Shown here piece after piece: positions 55,968-64,000 of a DNA stretch of 64,000 nt. The position numbers and the translations under genes are program-made. The first letter of the stretch is position 1. Every line of letters begins with the position of its first letter. The stretch is from contig JAWKPC010000022.1 of assembly GCA_041390865.1 (NCBI GenBank), positions 7,794-71,793 on the forward strand, written 5' to 3'. The stretch comes from JAUIIK01 sp041390865 (GTDB lineage Bacteria > Chloroflexota > Chloroflexia > Thermomicrobiales > CFX8). The notes beneath the pieces are model-generated. The model saw nothing but the letters and a program-made list of their open reading frames with translations. It did not search any database and was not told the DNA's origin.

Positions 55968-56754
55968 CGGCGATTCCTTCCAGAAACTCACGAATCTTCG
56001 ATGCGACAATATCCGGCTGCTCGATGCAGGACAGGTGTCCGGCGTCCGGAATCTCGACGAACGAAGCGTTCGGCATCGCGTTCGCCATGGCCTGTGCCTG
56101 CTCGGGTGGTGCCGACTGATCGAAGGAGCCGGTCAGGACCAGCGCCGGAGCCTCGATCTGGCCGATGACACCGGACAGGTCGCAGTCCCGCAAAGCGGCG
56201 CAGCTTCCGATGTAGCCTTCCGGCGGCACCCGGGCAACCATGTTCCTGTAACCATGCCACGCGGCCGGCTCGCGTTCTCGAAACGACGGCGCGAACCAGC
56301 GTTCGAGGGCCGTATTGGCGAGCGTTGCCATGCCCTGAAGGTTGACCGCGTCGATGCGTTCCTGCCAGCGTCCCGACTGCCCGCTTCCTGGCGTCGTGTC
56401 GCAGACGATGATGGCGCGGGTCGTGTCCGGGTTGTTCGCGGCAAAGTTCAGCGCGATCTTTCCGCCGATGGATATCCCGGCTACGACCGGCCGCTCGATG
56501 TCGAGCTGATTCAGCAGGCCACCTAGGTCGTCGGTATGATCCTGGATCGAGTACGGCGCCGGCGGGCAGTCGGACAGCCCGTGGCCTCGCTTGTCATAAC
56601 GGATGCAGCAGAAGTCGCCGGCGAGGTTCGCGACGACGCCATCCCAGATCCGGTGGTCGCTGCCGAGCGAGTTCGCGAAAACGATCGGGAGGCCATCGGC
56701 GGGGCCGTCCACCCGGTAGTGAATCGTCAGGCCGTTGATCGTCGCAAAGCTCAT
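55957..56754 (-). CDS. pcaD: 3-oxoadipate enol-lactonase
   Basis: A 265-residue alpha/beta-hydrolase that opens 3-oxoadipate enol-lactone to 3-oxoadipate. The nucleophile elbow is GISIGGKIAL (Ser near 103), the oxyanion region VFANSLGSDHRIW, and the C-terminal acid/His pair is in LTGSFDQSAPP and IPDAGHLSCIEQP. The start at 56754 follows AAAGG; the frame is open further upstream but overlaps the end of pobA. It is 16 bases downstream of the pobA stop and overlaps pcaC by 11. Confidence 0.92.
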   Translation of the reverse strand: MSFATINGLTIHYRVDGPADGLPIVFANSLGSDHRIWDGVVANLAGDFCCIRYDKRGHGLSDCPPAPYSIQDHTDDLGGLLNQLDIERPVVAGISIGGKIALNFAANNPDTTRAIIVCDTTPGSGQSGRWQERIDAVNLQGMATLANTALERWFAPSFREREPAAWHGYRNMVARVPPEGYIGSCAALRDCDLSGVIGQIEAPALVLTGSFDQSAPPEQAQAMANAMPNASFVEIPDAGHLSCIEQPDIVASKIREFLEGIADAR

Positions 56755-56770
56755 GCCGATTGCACCTTTC

Positions 56771-57952
56771 TCACTGGAATGTCCGATCGAACGGCAGCCC
56801 GACATAGTTCTCGGCCATCGCCGTCTGGGCCGCCTCCGAGAGAGAAAGATAATCCAACTCGGCGACCTGGAGACGGTTGCTCAGGGGATCATCATCGAAG
56901 CGGTGCATCATTGACGTGAACCACCAGGAGAAGCGGATCGCGAACCATACCCGCCGCAGGCAGGTGTCCGAGTAGCGGTCGAGCAGGTCGGTCCGGCCAT
57001 CGTTGTACGACGCTGCCAGCGCCGTTGCGAGATAGTAGGCGTCGGAGACCGCCAGGTTCAGCCCTTTCGCGCCGGTCGGCGGGACGATGTGAGCCGCGTC
57101 CCCGGCCAGGAAGAGTGCCCCCTGGCGCATCGGCTCGGCGACGAAGCTCCGGAGCGGCGCGATGCTCATCTCCAGCCGGGGACCGGTCGTCACGTTGGCC
57201 GCCTCCTCGTCGGGCAGGCGCCGCCGGAGCTCGTCCCAGAACGCCTGATCGCTCCAGTTGTCGACGCTGTCGTCGAGGTCGCACTGGATGTAGTAGCGGC
57301 TACGAGTCGGGGAGCGCATGCTGCAGAGGGCGAATCCGCGTTCGTGATTGGCGTAAATCAGCTCGTCGTTGACCGGCGGGACATCCGAGAGGATGCCGAG
57401 CCAGCCGAACGGATAGATCCGCTCGTAGGTTCGCATTCTTGCCGCCGGCACGCTTTGGAGCGAGACGCCGTGCGAACCGTCGCAGCCCGCGACGTAGTCG
57501 CAGACCAGCTCGCGTCGTTCACCATCCTGGTCGTAGACGATCTTCGGGTTTCCGGTGTCGAATTCTTCGACCGCGATCGCAGGAGCGCTGAACCGGATGT
57601 CGCCGCCGGAGGCGAGGTGATCCGCGATCAGGTCGCGCGTGACTTCAGTCTGTCCGTAGACCATGACCGTTTTGCCCGTCCGGGCGCGCATGTCGATCCT
57701 CGCCATCCGGCCGGCGAATGCGAGGTTGAAGCCGTCGTGAACCAGGCCCTCGCGATCCATCCGGTCGGCGGATCCCATCTCCCGGACAAGATCGGCCGTC
57801 CCCTGTTCAAGTACCCCGGCTCGAATCCGGGCTTCGACGTACTCGCGGGTTTGCCGTTCCAGGATGACAGATTCGATACCGCGTCGGTGCAGAAGACGGG
57901 CAAGAACGAGTCCCGCTGGACCGCAACCGATGATGCCGACCTGGGTTCGCAT
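56771..57952 (-). CDS. pobA: 4-hydroxybenzoate 3-monooxygenase
   Basis: A 393-residue FAD-dependent hydroxylase making protocatechuate from 4-hydroxybenzoate with NAD(P)H and O2. GIIGCGPAGLVLARLLHRRG is the Rossmann GxGxxG, EARIRAGVLEQGT is the PobA-specific segment, CDYVAGCDGSHGVS the DG motif, and FLAGDAAHIVPPTGAKGLNL the FAD-ribityl GD motif. Length matches PobA. The ATG at 57952 has GGAG about 11 bases upstream. It is the first gene of the pob-pca operon, with no regulator gene adjacent. Confidence 0.95.
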   Translation of the reverse strand: MRTQVGIIGCGPAGLVLARLLHRRGIESVILERQTREYVEARIRAGVLEQGTADLVREMGSADRMDREGLVHDGFNLAFAGRMARIDMRARTGKTVMVYGQTEVTRDLIADHLASGGDIRFSAPAIAVEEFDTGNPKIVYDQDGERRELVCDYVAGCDGSHGVSLQSVPAARMRTYERIYPFGWLGILSDVPPVNDELIYANHERGFALCSMRSPTRSRYYIQCDLDDSVDNWSDQAFWDELRRRLPDEEAANVTTGPRLEMSIAPLRSFVAEPMRQGALFLAGDAAHIVPPTGAKGLNLAVSDAYYLATALAASYNDGRTDLLDRYSDTCLRRVWFAIRFSWWFTSMMHRFDDDPLSNRLQVAELDYLSLSEAAQTAMAENYVGLPFDRTFQ

Positions 57953-58179
57953 GGGGTCAGCTGCTCCAGCGTTTGGAGCTGACGGGCATATCAGATGGAG
58001 ACGGTTTTTCTGGCATGGGCGGGAATATCTTTCCAACCTTCGGAGTCGAAACATTACCCGGTCAGACTACCACGCCAGATTCAACGGCGCGTTGACCTCA
58101 GTCATGGGGCCTGGCTATCGCATCGGAGGGCGTCAGCTCAGGTGCCAGTCGAACGGCGTAACGTCGTTCAACGGCCAGC

Positions 58180-58213
58180 GAGAACCGCCGGCGGGGGAGC
58201 CGCCGGCGGTCTC
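58180..58213. repeat. GC-rich palindromic hairpin
   Basis: CCGCCGGCGG at 58185-58194 and the same self-complementary block at 58200-58209 flank GGGAG, with GAGA/TCTC extending the stem. It looks like one of the palindromic elements that litter this genome. Confidence 0.6.
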
Positions 58214-58578
58214 TGGGAGAGGGATGTGGGGAAATTGCCCGACCAGCCGGAGAGGAGGGGGTTCTCCAGCCGGCGGAATGGTATGAACCGGTCTGTTCCG
58301 TGTCGGAGACGTGGCGGGACCACTTCGAGCCCGTGCCCGTCGGCATCGTTGCCGCTCTCAGGCACAAACGCTTCATGTCTGTCGTCTCACCGCTGACTGC
58401 AACACCGTTACAGCCTAGGTCATGAGTGGCCGGCGTACATCGTGAGACTTACGTATTTTTCGGGATACGTCATCCGGGGACCAGCCAGCCAATGAAGGTC
58501 GCCCGGCCTAGTAGTCTGGGACACATGAAGTGGCGGGTTGCCCGGCTGCATCAGGGGAGGCTCAATAAGCAACAATCG

Positions 58579-58662
58579 TGTCATTTCGAGCGGAGCGAGA
58601 AATCTCAGTCGAGCCCCAGGGGCATGCTGCACTGAGATTTCTCCACTTCGGTCGAAATGACA
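58579..58662. repeat. 84-bp dispersed-type inverted repeat
   Basis: TGTCATTTCGA at 58579-58589 pairs with TCGAAATGACA at 58652-58662, and GAAATCTCAGT (about 58599-58609) with ACTGAGATTTC (about 58631-58641), leaving a short loop. The TGTCATTTCGAGCGGAGCGAGAAATCT sequence type is a familiar dispersed intergenic repeat in Chloroflexota; only one complete copy is in this window. Confidence 0.7.
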
Positions 58663-58727
58663 ATTTTGATACGGGAGGGCGTCCTAGGATTGACCAACAT
58701 GTTTGTCAACTCATGTGTCACAGACCA

Positions 58728-59948
58728 CTAGTAGCTGTATTCGTGGACCACTGCGCCGTATGGATTGATCAACCTGGCGATGTCGCCGGAGTTGTTCCAG
58801 ACGGCCGAGCAGCGTCCCCAGTAGAGGTCAGTTTCACTGTCGGTGCCGTTGCAGATATGCAGCCGGACAGTGGCGTCATGCCAGAGGACGAACGACGGCG
58901 GGAAGTCGTAGCCGTTGCCGGCGGCGTCCTCGATCCGCCAACCGGCCATCGAGATCGGCGTGTCGTCGAAGTTGGTGACCTCGACCCATTCGCCTTCATC
59001 CTCGCCGTAGTCGACCGGGTCGGCCAGGACCGCGGTGACGCGCAGATCGCCGTCGTCCGGGTAGGGCTGCGGATCGAGTTCGAAGCCATTGATGACATAA
59101 CGCCACTCGTAGTAATGCTGGCCGATATTGCCGGCTTCAACCTCGAAGCCGGAAGGATTGCCGGGGGTGTAGGTCAAACAGCGGCGCTCGAAGCACTGGA
59201 TCAAGACGTCGCGTTGCTTGCCGCCGACCTTGACGTTCGCCCAGTAGCCCTCACTGATCGGGAAGCCGGTCGCGAAGAACGGGTCGGAGAAGAGTGGGGC
59301 TGTCGTCAACGATCCCTCGCTGTAGACCGGTCCGCTCGAGTTCATGAATCGCCAGAACGGCTCGGCGACCCGATGGTTCGTTTCGATGACGTAGTAGCTT
59401 GCGAAGATGCCCTGGCCGGCGAGCGACAGATCGTCGGTCAGCGTACCGTCGCGGCTGATTCTGGTGATCAACGGGTCTTCCGGAAACCCGAGTGGCGGCT
59501 GGCCGGCACGCTGGAACGAGTCGTAGGTCGGGCCGTTCGGGTCATCGGCATCGCCGGCGACATTGACCTCGGCGGGATCGTACTGCTCCCAGGTGCTGTC
59601 GCCGAGCTGCATCCGGCCGGTGATCAGCTCCTGGGCCAGGAGTCCGTTGGTCACGTACCAGATCGAGCTCGGATCGTCGCCGGGATACGTGATCTCCATC
59701 CTGCTCTTGTCGTAATACTGGACGGTCCGGTAGAGTCCCGGCGCATCGGCGTAGGGTTCGTTCAAGATGCCGGTGATCGCTCCCGGCCCCCACATCCATG
59801 TCCGGCTGACCTGCTGCTCGGCAACTGGCCGGTCGGTGCGCTCCCAGGTGTTCTCGAAGTGGCGGTTACCGGGCGGGGCAGCCATGACGGCATTGGCGCT
59901 GATCGCTAACAGCAGGGCCAGGATTCCGATCGCCAGCCAGTTCTTCAC
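58728..59948 (-). CDS. Secreted protein with C-terminal lamin-tail domain
   Basis: A 406-residue exported protein. The GTG at 59948 follows GGGGAG by six bases and opens a signal peptide (WLAIGILALLLAISANAVMA, cleavage near A-APPG). The body has WMWGPGAITGILNEPYADAP and a segment RRCLTYTPGNPSGFEVEAGN with IGQHYYEWRY that recurs in many secreted Chloroflexota proteins. From about residue 315 a lamin-tail (LTD) fold follows: GEWVEVTNFDDTPISMAGWR, then FVLWHDATVRLHICNG. LTDs attach to extracellular nucleases and surface proteins. Role unknown; it has no neighbours on its strand. Confidence 0.8.
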   Translation of the reverse strand: MKNWLAIGILALLLAISANAVMAAPPGNRHFENTWERTDRPVAEQQVSRTWMWGPGAITGILNEPYADAPGLYRTVQYYDKSRMEITYPGDDPSSIWYVTNGLLAQELITGRMQLGDSTWEQYDPAEVNVAGDADDPNGPTYDSFQRAGQPPLGFPEDPLITRISRDGTLTDDLSLAGQGIFASYYVIETNHRVAEPFWRFMNSSGPVYSEGSLTTAPLFSDPFFATGFPISEGYWANVKVGGKQRDVLIQCFERRCLTYTPGNPSGFEVEAGNIGQHYYEWRYVINGFELDPQPYPDDGDLRVTAVLADPVDYGEDEGEWVEVTNFDDTPISMAGWRIEDAAGNGYDFPPSFVLWHDATVRLHICNGTDSETDLYWGRCSAVWNNSGDIARLINPYGAVVHEYSY

Positions 59949-60251
59949 CGGAACTCCCCTTTCCTTCATACCCGGCAAGCCGGAACATTATAGCCGGAGA
60001 AGAGTGCCCCACTGACCGGAGTGTCCAGGGGGTCGTCTGGGAGCGTCACCGCCGCAGTTCCGAATATACAGAGCATCAGCGAGACGGAGAAGTAGCTGCA
60101 GTTGCAGGACTTCTTCAGGTGCCCACCGTAGAAGTGCACTGGGGGATCGGTGATTGCCGGCCGCTCGACATATATGGATAGCGCAGCCGCAAACCTCGGT
60201 GGTACTCGAGACGTTCGGTTTCCTGTTCCAGCGCCAGGTTATCCGAGCAGC

Positions 60252-60533
60252 CTAGGGGCGGCGGAGCATCTCGAGGAGTTCGCCGACCTGGATGTGGCAC
60301 TCGAGGGGATGTCGCAGGGGCAGCTCCGGATGTAGCTCGTAGCTGTTGCGCCGACCGATCCTGGTGCGCACCAGGTACCCCTGCTCCTCAAGTTCGGCGA
60401 CGATGCGCTGGGCGGCTCGCTCGGTAATGCCGACCCGCTCGGCGACTTCGCGCAGCGTGAGATCCGGCGCGTCGGCGAGACAGCCGAGAACATGCATGTG
60501 ATTGGTGAAGAATGTCCAATCTTTGTTCGACAT
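60252..60533 (-). CDS. Winged-helix transcriptional regulator
   Basis: A 93-residue DNA-binding protein made of one MarR/ArsR-like winged helix: NHMHVLGCLADAPDLTLREV, then the recognition part AERVGITERAAQRIVAELEE and the wing GYLVRTRIGRRNSYELHPE. This small single-domain type is frequent in actinobacteria and Chloroflexota. There is no sensor domain. It is divergent from icd, and an inverted repeat at 60587-60608 lies 54 bases ahead of its start, a candidate operator for self-control or for control of icd. Confidence 0.82.
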   Translation of the reverse strand: MSNKDWTFFTNHMHVLGCLADAPDLTLREVAERVGITERAAQRIVAELEEQGYLVRTRIGRRNSYELHPELPLRHPLECHIQVGELLEMLRRP

Positions 60534-60586
60534 GACTCGCGCTCACCCGCCGGATCCGGAGATTCGTGTCAAAAATACGATCTGCA

Positions 60587-60608
60587 ATACGTGAAATACA
60601 TTTCGTAT
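60587..60608. promoter_or_regulatory. Inverted repeat, candidate operator between HTH gene and icd
   Basis: ATACG(T)GAAA at 60587-60596 and TTTCGTAT at 60601-60608 are complementary over eight bases with one bulged T. It lies in an AT-rich patch (AAAAATACGATCTG...TATGTATGTTAG) that is conspicuous in this GC-rich genome and should hold the promoters of both divergent genes. Confidence 0.5.
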
Positions 60609-60685
60609 GTATGTTAGCATCTGTCCGGTCGGGGCACTATGCCCGGACCACTAACGAGTTGAACATATTCGGAAAGGAATTGTCG

Positions 60686-62164
60686 ATGTCGTCCGCCGAT
60701 CCCGCATCAACGACTTCGCCGAGGGCTGGAAGCGCCGTCCAGGACACTGAATCGCAAGAGAAGACGCCGATCACGGTTGCCTACGGTGACGGAATCGGTC
60801 CCGAAATCATGGATGTGACGCTGTCGATCCTCGAGGCTGCCGGGGCGCGACTGGACATCGAAACGATCGATATCGGCGAGCAGGTCTATACGCGGGGCAT
60901 CTCGGCAGGCATCGCGCCGGAGGCGTGGGAGTCGCTGCGCCGCACGAAAGTCTTTCTGAAAGCGCCGATCACCACGCCCCAGGGTGGAGGCTTCAAGAGC
61001 CTGAACGTCACCGTTCGCAAGTCGCTGGGGCTCTATGCCAACGTGCGGCCTTGTGTTTCCTATGATCCGTTCGTCGCGACCAAGCATCCCGAGATGGATG
61101 TCGTGATCGTACGCGAGAATGAGGAAGACCTCTACGGCGGCATCGAGCACCGGCAGACCGACGAGGTCATCCAGTGCTTGAAGCTCATCAGCCGGCCAGG
61201 TTGTGAGAAGATCGTCCGCTTCGCGTTCGACTATGCCCGGCGCAACAATCGCAAGAAGGTCACCTGCTTCACCAAAGACAACATCATGAAGATGACCGAC
61301 GGCCTCTTCCATCGCGTCTTCGATGAGGTCGCCGCGGAGTACCCGGATATCGAGAACGAGCACTGGATCGTCGATATCGGGGCCGCCAAGCTGGCCGATA
61401 CCCCGGAAGCGTTCGATGTCGTCGTTGTGCCGAACCTGTATGGCGACATCCTGTCCGATGTCGCGGCGCAGATCGCTGGCTCGATCGGGTTGGCCAGCTC
61501 GGCCAACATCGGCGAGCACGGGGCGATGTTCGAGGCGATCCACGGCTCGGCTCCCCGGCGAGCGGGCCAGGACCTTGCCAACCCTTCGGGCTTGCTGCTG
61601 GCGAGCGTGATGATGCTTGTACACATCGGCCAGCCGGACGTGGCCGAGCAGGTGCACAACGCCTTGCTGCGGACGATCGAGGATGGCATCCATACCTATG
61701 ACATTTTCGATGAGTCAGTCAGTAAAGAGAAGGTGGGAACCAGGGCGTTTGCCCAGGCGGTGATCGAGCGGCTGGGCCAGCGGCCGGAGCATTTCAGCCC
61801 GGTCGAATACTTGGCCGCCGACGCGTCGGATGAGACTGTTTCCGAAGAACGGGCGGCCGCAGGACCGGCGAAGAAGGAGCTGGTCGGCGTCGATGTCTTC
61901 CTGGACTGGGACAAGAATGGCCGCGATCCCGACGAACTTGGCTCATCGCTCCAGCAGTCCGATGGCGATGCCCTGGCTCTGGAGATGATCAGCAATCGCG
62001 GCACAAAGGTCTGGCCGGAGGGCCTGCCGGAGACGTTCTGCACCGATCACTGGCGCTGCCGCTTCACGACCGGCGGTCAGGAGGTCAGCAACAGACAGAT
62101 CATCGACTTGCTCCAGCGCGTTGACGAGGCCGGTTTCGAGATCATCAAGACCGAGAACCTGTAG
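60686..62164 (+). CDS. icd: Isocitrate dehydrogenase (Thermus-type, NADP-dependent)
   Basis: A 492-residue beta-decarboxylating dehydrogenase turning isocitrate into 2-oxoglutarate and CO2 in the citric acid cycle. Marks: VAYGDGIGPEIMDVTLSILE, KSLNVTVRKSLGLYANVRP with the substrate arginines, VVIVRENEEDLYGGIEH, the Mg2+ aspartates in VVVPNLYGDILSDVAAQIAG, and GAMFEAIHGSAPR. The C-terminal extension of about 130 residues after the catalytic domain (VFLDWDKNGRDPDELGSS, TFCTDHWRCRFT) is the feature of the Thermus thermophilus-type enzyme. GGAAAGGA precedes the ATG at 60686; the frame is open to 60566 upstream. Divergent regulator at 60252. Confidence 0.93.
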   Translation: MSSADPASTTSPRAGSAVQDTESQEKTPITVAYGDGIGPEIMDVTLSILEAAGARLDIETIDIGEQVYTRGISAGIAPEAWESLRRTKVFLKAPITTPQGGGFKSLNVTVRKSLGLYANVRPCVSYDPFVATKHPEMDVVIVRENEEDLYGGIEHRQTDEVIQCLKLISRPGCEKIVRFAFDYARRNNRKKVTCFTKDNIMKMTDGLFHRVFDEVAAEYPDIENEHWIVDIGAAKLADTPEAFDVVVVPNLYGDILSDVAAQIAGSIGLASSANIGEHGAMFEAIHGSAPRRAGQDLANPSGLLLASVMMLVHIGQPDVAEQVHNALLRTIEDGIHTYDIFDESVSKEKVGTRAFAQAVIERLGQRPEHFSPVEYLAADASDETVSEERAAAGPAKKELVGVDVFLDWDKNGRDPDELGSSLQQSDGDALALEMISNRGTKVWPEGLPETFCTDHWRCRFTTGGQEVSNRQIIDLLQRVDEAGFEIIKTENL

Positions 62165-62319
62165 CATGTTCGATGGCGAGCCCGGTTTTACGATGGGCCA
62201 GGGGCAGTAGCTCAATTCCAGACATTCCAGTGTCACGACCGCCGTCCTGTGCCGGCTAGTACGGCCAGGGCGGTGCGTCGGGACTCCAATCACTCAGGAA
62301 CGCGTAATGGCATTCCTGC

Positions 62320-63864
62320 TCAGTCCTCGAGCGAGTTCGGGAAACCTTGGGAGAAATTCTGCTGCGAGCCCAACTGGCTCGCCGTGGGCTCCGCTCAGCA
62401 GAACCAGGATTCGGTGAGGCGGGGAGGGGCTTTGCGGGACCGGCGGCGGACGGCGCCGACCGGCGGCGCTTTACCTGCCGCCTCGTAGGCCACGCTGCGG
62501 ATTTCCGCGAACGTTCTGTATGGATCCCAGCCGCGCTCGCCCGACTGCTCGGCAATCCCTGCGATCGTTCTCTGCAGATCGTCGACGCGCGGATCGCTGT
62601 GAACCCATGTGTAGGTGAAGGACGCTTCGTCGAGCGGGCCGATCCAGTCGGCGGTATCCGGCTGATCGAGCAGAGCCGATCCGGGCGGGACCAGCAGCCG
62701 GATCGAAAGATGCACCGGATCGACGTTCTCGATCAGTTCCTGCGTCTCGATGAATTCAAGCAGCTCGAGGTAATCGTCGACCGTTGTCCAGGGCGTGAAC
62801 GGCAGCAGCGAGGGACGGATCGCGATGCCGGCGTCATCGCAGATCTCCAGTGCTGTCACGATGTCGGCTTTGGTGTGGCCTTTGTCGATCTTCTGAAGGA
62901 CGAGCTCGCTGACCGATTCGACAGCCGAGACGATGAAGACGACGCCGAGCTCTCCGAGCTCGGGCAGAATCTCCCTGTTCTCGATGATGTGCTCGATGCG
63001 GGTCGTGATGTCGTAGGTAACGTCTGGAAATTCCTCGTGAATCGCACGCAGAATACGCAGAAGATGGGTCGGGCCGTTGAGCGCGTCGGGATCTCCGAAG
63101 GTGATGTGCCCGGCTCCGCCAATGACCTGCCTGCGGATGTCTTCGACGACGACCGAGCGCGGCACGGCGAAGAAGCGGCCGTTGTAAATCGGCACGACCG
63201 GACAATGCCGGCAGAGATGGTGGCAGCCGCGGGTTGCTTCAGCGTAGCCGCCCGGAACGTTCCGGTCGCCATCGACCAGCCAGGCATATTCGCCTAGATC
63301 GGGCAAAGCAGCGCGGTCCGGCGTGAAGAACCCAACCCGTTCGAGCGAAGGTTCGGCCCGGCTGTCGCCGCTGCTGACCCCTTCGATCGGTCCGGGGCTG
63401 CCGCTCTCCAGCGATTTGATCAACCTCAGGAGCGGCCCCTCGAACTCGCCGCCGATGACGTAGTCCGCGATTTCCCGGAGCAGGTAGTCAGCATTGAGCC
63501 AGGCGTAGAGCCCGTAAAAGCAGACCTTCGCCTCCGGGTTCAGCAGCCGGACCTGCTCGGCGACCTGGAGCCCGAGCCGTAGCGCCGTGTGCATCGGCAC
63601 CGAGATGGCGACGAGCCTGGCCTGCTGAATTGCCTCATCGGTCAAACGGTCGACGGAAGTATCGATGGCGACCGGCTGGTAGCCGGCGTCACGGAGGTAG
63701 GCAAGCGGGAAGGCCAGGTTGAGCGGCTGGTGGCCAAGTTCGTAGCAGGAAACGAGCAGGACTGCGCCCGGCGCCTGGAAGTCGGTGTTGGTTGTGCTGG
63801 CCGGGGCTGTCGAGATCACGGGTTTGTTCGACCTTTCACATCGCTCCTCTGAAGGGTAGACCAT
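62320..63864 (-). CDS. B12-binding/radical SAM selenoprotein with CUAEP tail
   Basis: The frame from 63864 runs 489 codons to a TGA at 62395-62397, but the bases around it read Cys-TGA-Ala-Glu-Pro, exactly the C-U-A-E-P tail of the CUAEP/CCAEP-tail radical SAM (seleno)protein family; read as selenocysteine (residue 490) it continues to the TGA at 62320-62322, 514 residues in all. An N-terminal cobalamin-binding-like domain (VLLVSCYELGHQPLNLAFPL to about residue 160) precedes a radical SAM core with Cys214, Cys218 and Cys221 in TRGCHHLCRHCPVV for the 4Fe-4S cluster, then FGDPDALNGPTHLLRIL and LSIRLLVPPGSALL. A SECIS-like hairpin spans the TGA. Start uncertain: GTG at 63819 is an alternative. 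Reaction unknown. Confidence 0.85.
62357..62403 (-). promoter_or_regulatory. Candidate bacterial SECIS element
   Basis: On the minus strand TTCTGCT, GC and GAGCCCA (62403 to about 62385) pair with TGGGCTC, GC and AGCAGAA (to 62357): two perfect 7-bp blocks, with the bases GA of the UGA codon bulged and a loop of about 12 bases. It begins at the UGA and extends about 38 bases downstream of it, the position required for SelB recognition. Confidence 0.72.
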
Positions 63865-63923
63865 ATGCGGGGCTCGCCGCCATGACGAGCGGTGCCGGCT
63901 GCCAATTAGGGCACTGGCGTCAT

Positions 63924-64000
63924 CTAGTCGGGCGGCGTGTAGGGAACGTTGCCGGTCGCGCCATCGGCCGTCGTCCGGGCGACGATCAACTGGACCGGTT
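63924..64000 (-). CDS. C-terminal end of a gene running off the window
   Basis: The minus strand from the window edge reads PVQLIVARTTADGATGNVPY then TPPD before TAG at 63924-63926. The sequence is protein-like and ends cleanly 60 bases before the radical SAM gene on the same strand, so the two may be in one operon. Only 25 residues are visible; no family can be assigned. Confidence 0.5.
   Translation of the reverse strand, partial: PVQLIVARTTADGATGNVPYTPPD

Larger units (their letters stand above)
57953..58727. other. Intergenic region with palindromic repeats
   Basis: About 775 bases without a supported gene. It carries a GC-rich hairpin at 58180-58213, a large inverted repeat at 58579-58662, and the promoter region of the pob-pca operon next to 57952. 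Open frames here translate to Arg/Pro/Ser-rich sequences typical of chance. Confidence 0.5.

Noticed and set aside
57825..57850. GGCTCGAATCCGG, tRNA T-arm-like
   Set aside because: It lies inside pobA and no cloverleaf can be formed around it. No tRNA was found elsewhere either.
58578..59909. A 443-codon plus-strand open frame
   Set aside because: It is antisense to the lamin-tail protein, whose signal peptide, ribosome site and domain are clear; the plus reading is a high-GC shadow.

Overview
The window is high-GC DNA, most likely from a Chloroflexota bacterium of the Thermomicrobia/Sphaerobacter type. This is an inference from the gene mix: a Thermus-type isocitrate dehydrogenase, WxL/DUF916 surface proteins, several secreted proteins of a style common in that group, Gram-positive-like envelope genes and dispersed palindromic repeats. 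No rRNA, tRNA, phage, transposase or CRISPR array was recognised. At least fourteen otherwise well conserved genes carry one or more single-base frame breaks (nitrilase, TPR protein, TrkH, PspAA, MFS transporter, both DUF4013 proteins, both ABC permeases, a GNAT enzyme, a BNR-repeat protein, PcaB). Many breaks lie in homopolymers, so residual sequencing indels are the simplest explanation; only the 45-50 kb region looks truly decayed or rearranged.

Layout. 0-10 kb: a GNAT enzyme, a nitrilase, a class III aminotransferase, an NTF2-like protein, then a minus-strand WxL / DUF916 / WxL surface-protein operon and a TPR protein. 10-17 kb: NUDIX hydrolase; a sigma factor / membrane protein / solute-binding lipoprotein operon; DppA-like aminopeptidase; TrkH; TspO. 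17-26 kb: a large REC-GAF-PAS-GAF-HD-GYP protein, PspA and its partner PspAA, a yybP-ykoY manganese riboswitch with an overlapping terminator in front of a TerC/Alx gene, a zinc ribbon, a 43-residue membrane protein, an MFS transporter, and a chorismate mutase coupled to an amidohydrolase. 27-41 kb: secreted and membrane proteins (YTG-motif family, acidic lipoprotein, tandem DUF4013 proteins), a YtcJ-type amidohydrolase, a MacB/LolD-type ABC exporter, GNAT and methyltransferase genes. 41-52 kb: a BNR-repeat protein, remnants of a TIR-like effector gene, a second ABC exporter, and a rearranged stretch where ~560-bp direct repeats carrying the 5' end of the permease and the 3' end of argF flank a YTG-family gene. 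52-58 kb: a minus-strand operon pobA-pcaD-pcaC-pcaH-pcaG-pcaB for 4-hydroxybenzoate/protocatechuate catabolism. 58-64 kb: a lamin-tail secreted protein, a winged-helix regulator divergent from icd, and a B12/radical SAM gene whose apparent stop is a UGA in a C-U-A-E-P tail with a SECIS-like hairpin.

How the genes fit together. The pob/pca cluster encodes every step from 4-hydroxybenzoate to 3-oxoadipate; the final CoA-transferase and thiolase are not here. PspA/PspAA, TspO, TrkH, TerC and CsbD are stress or ion-homeostasis functions. The riboswitch predicts Mn2+-induced expression of the TerC protein. The radical SAM selenoprotein predicts that this genome encodes selenocysteine machinery elsewhere.
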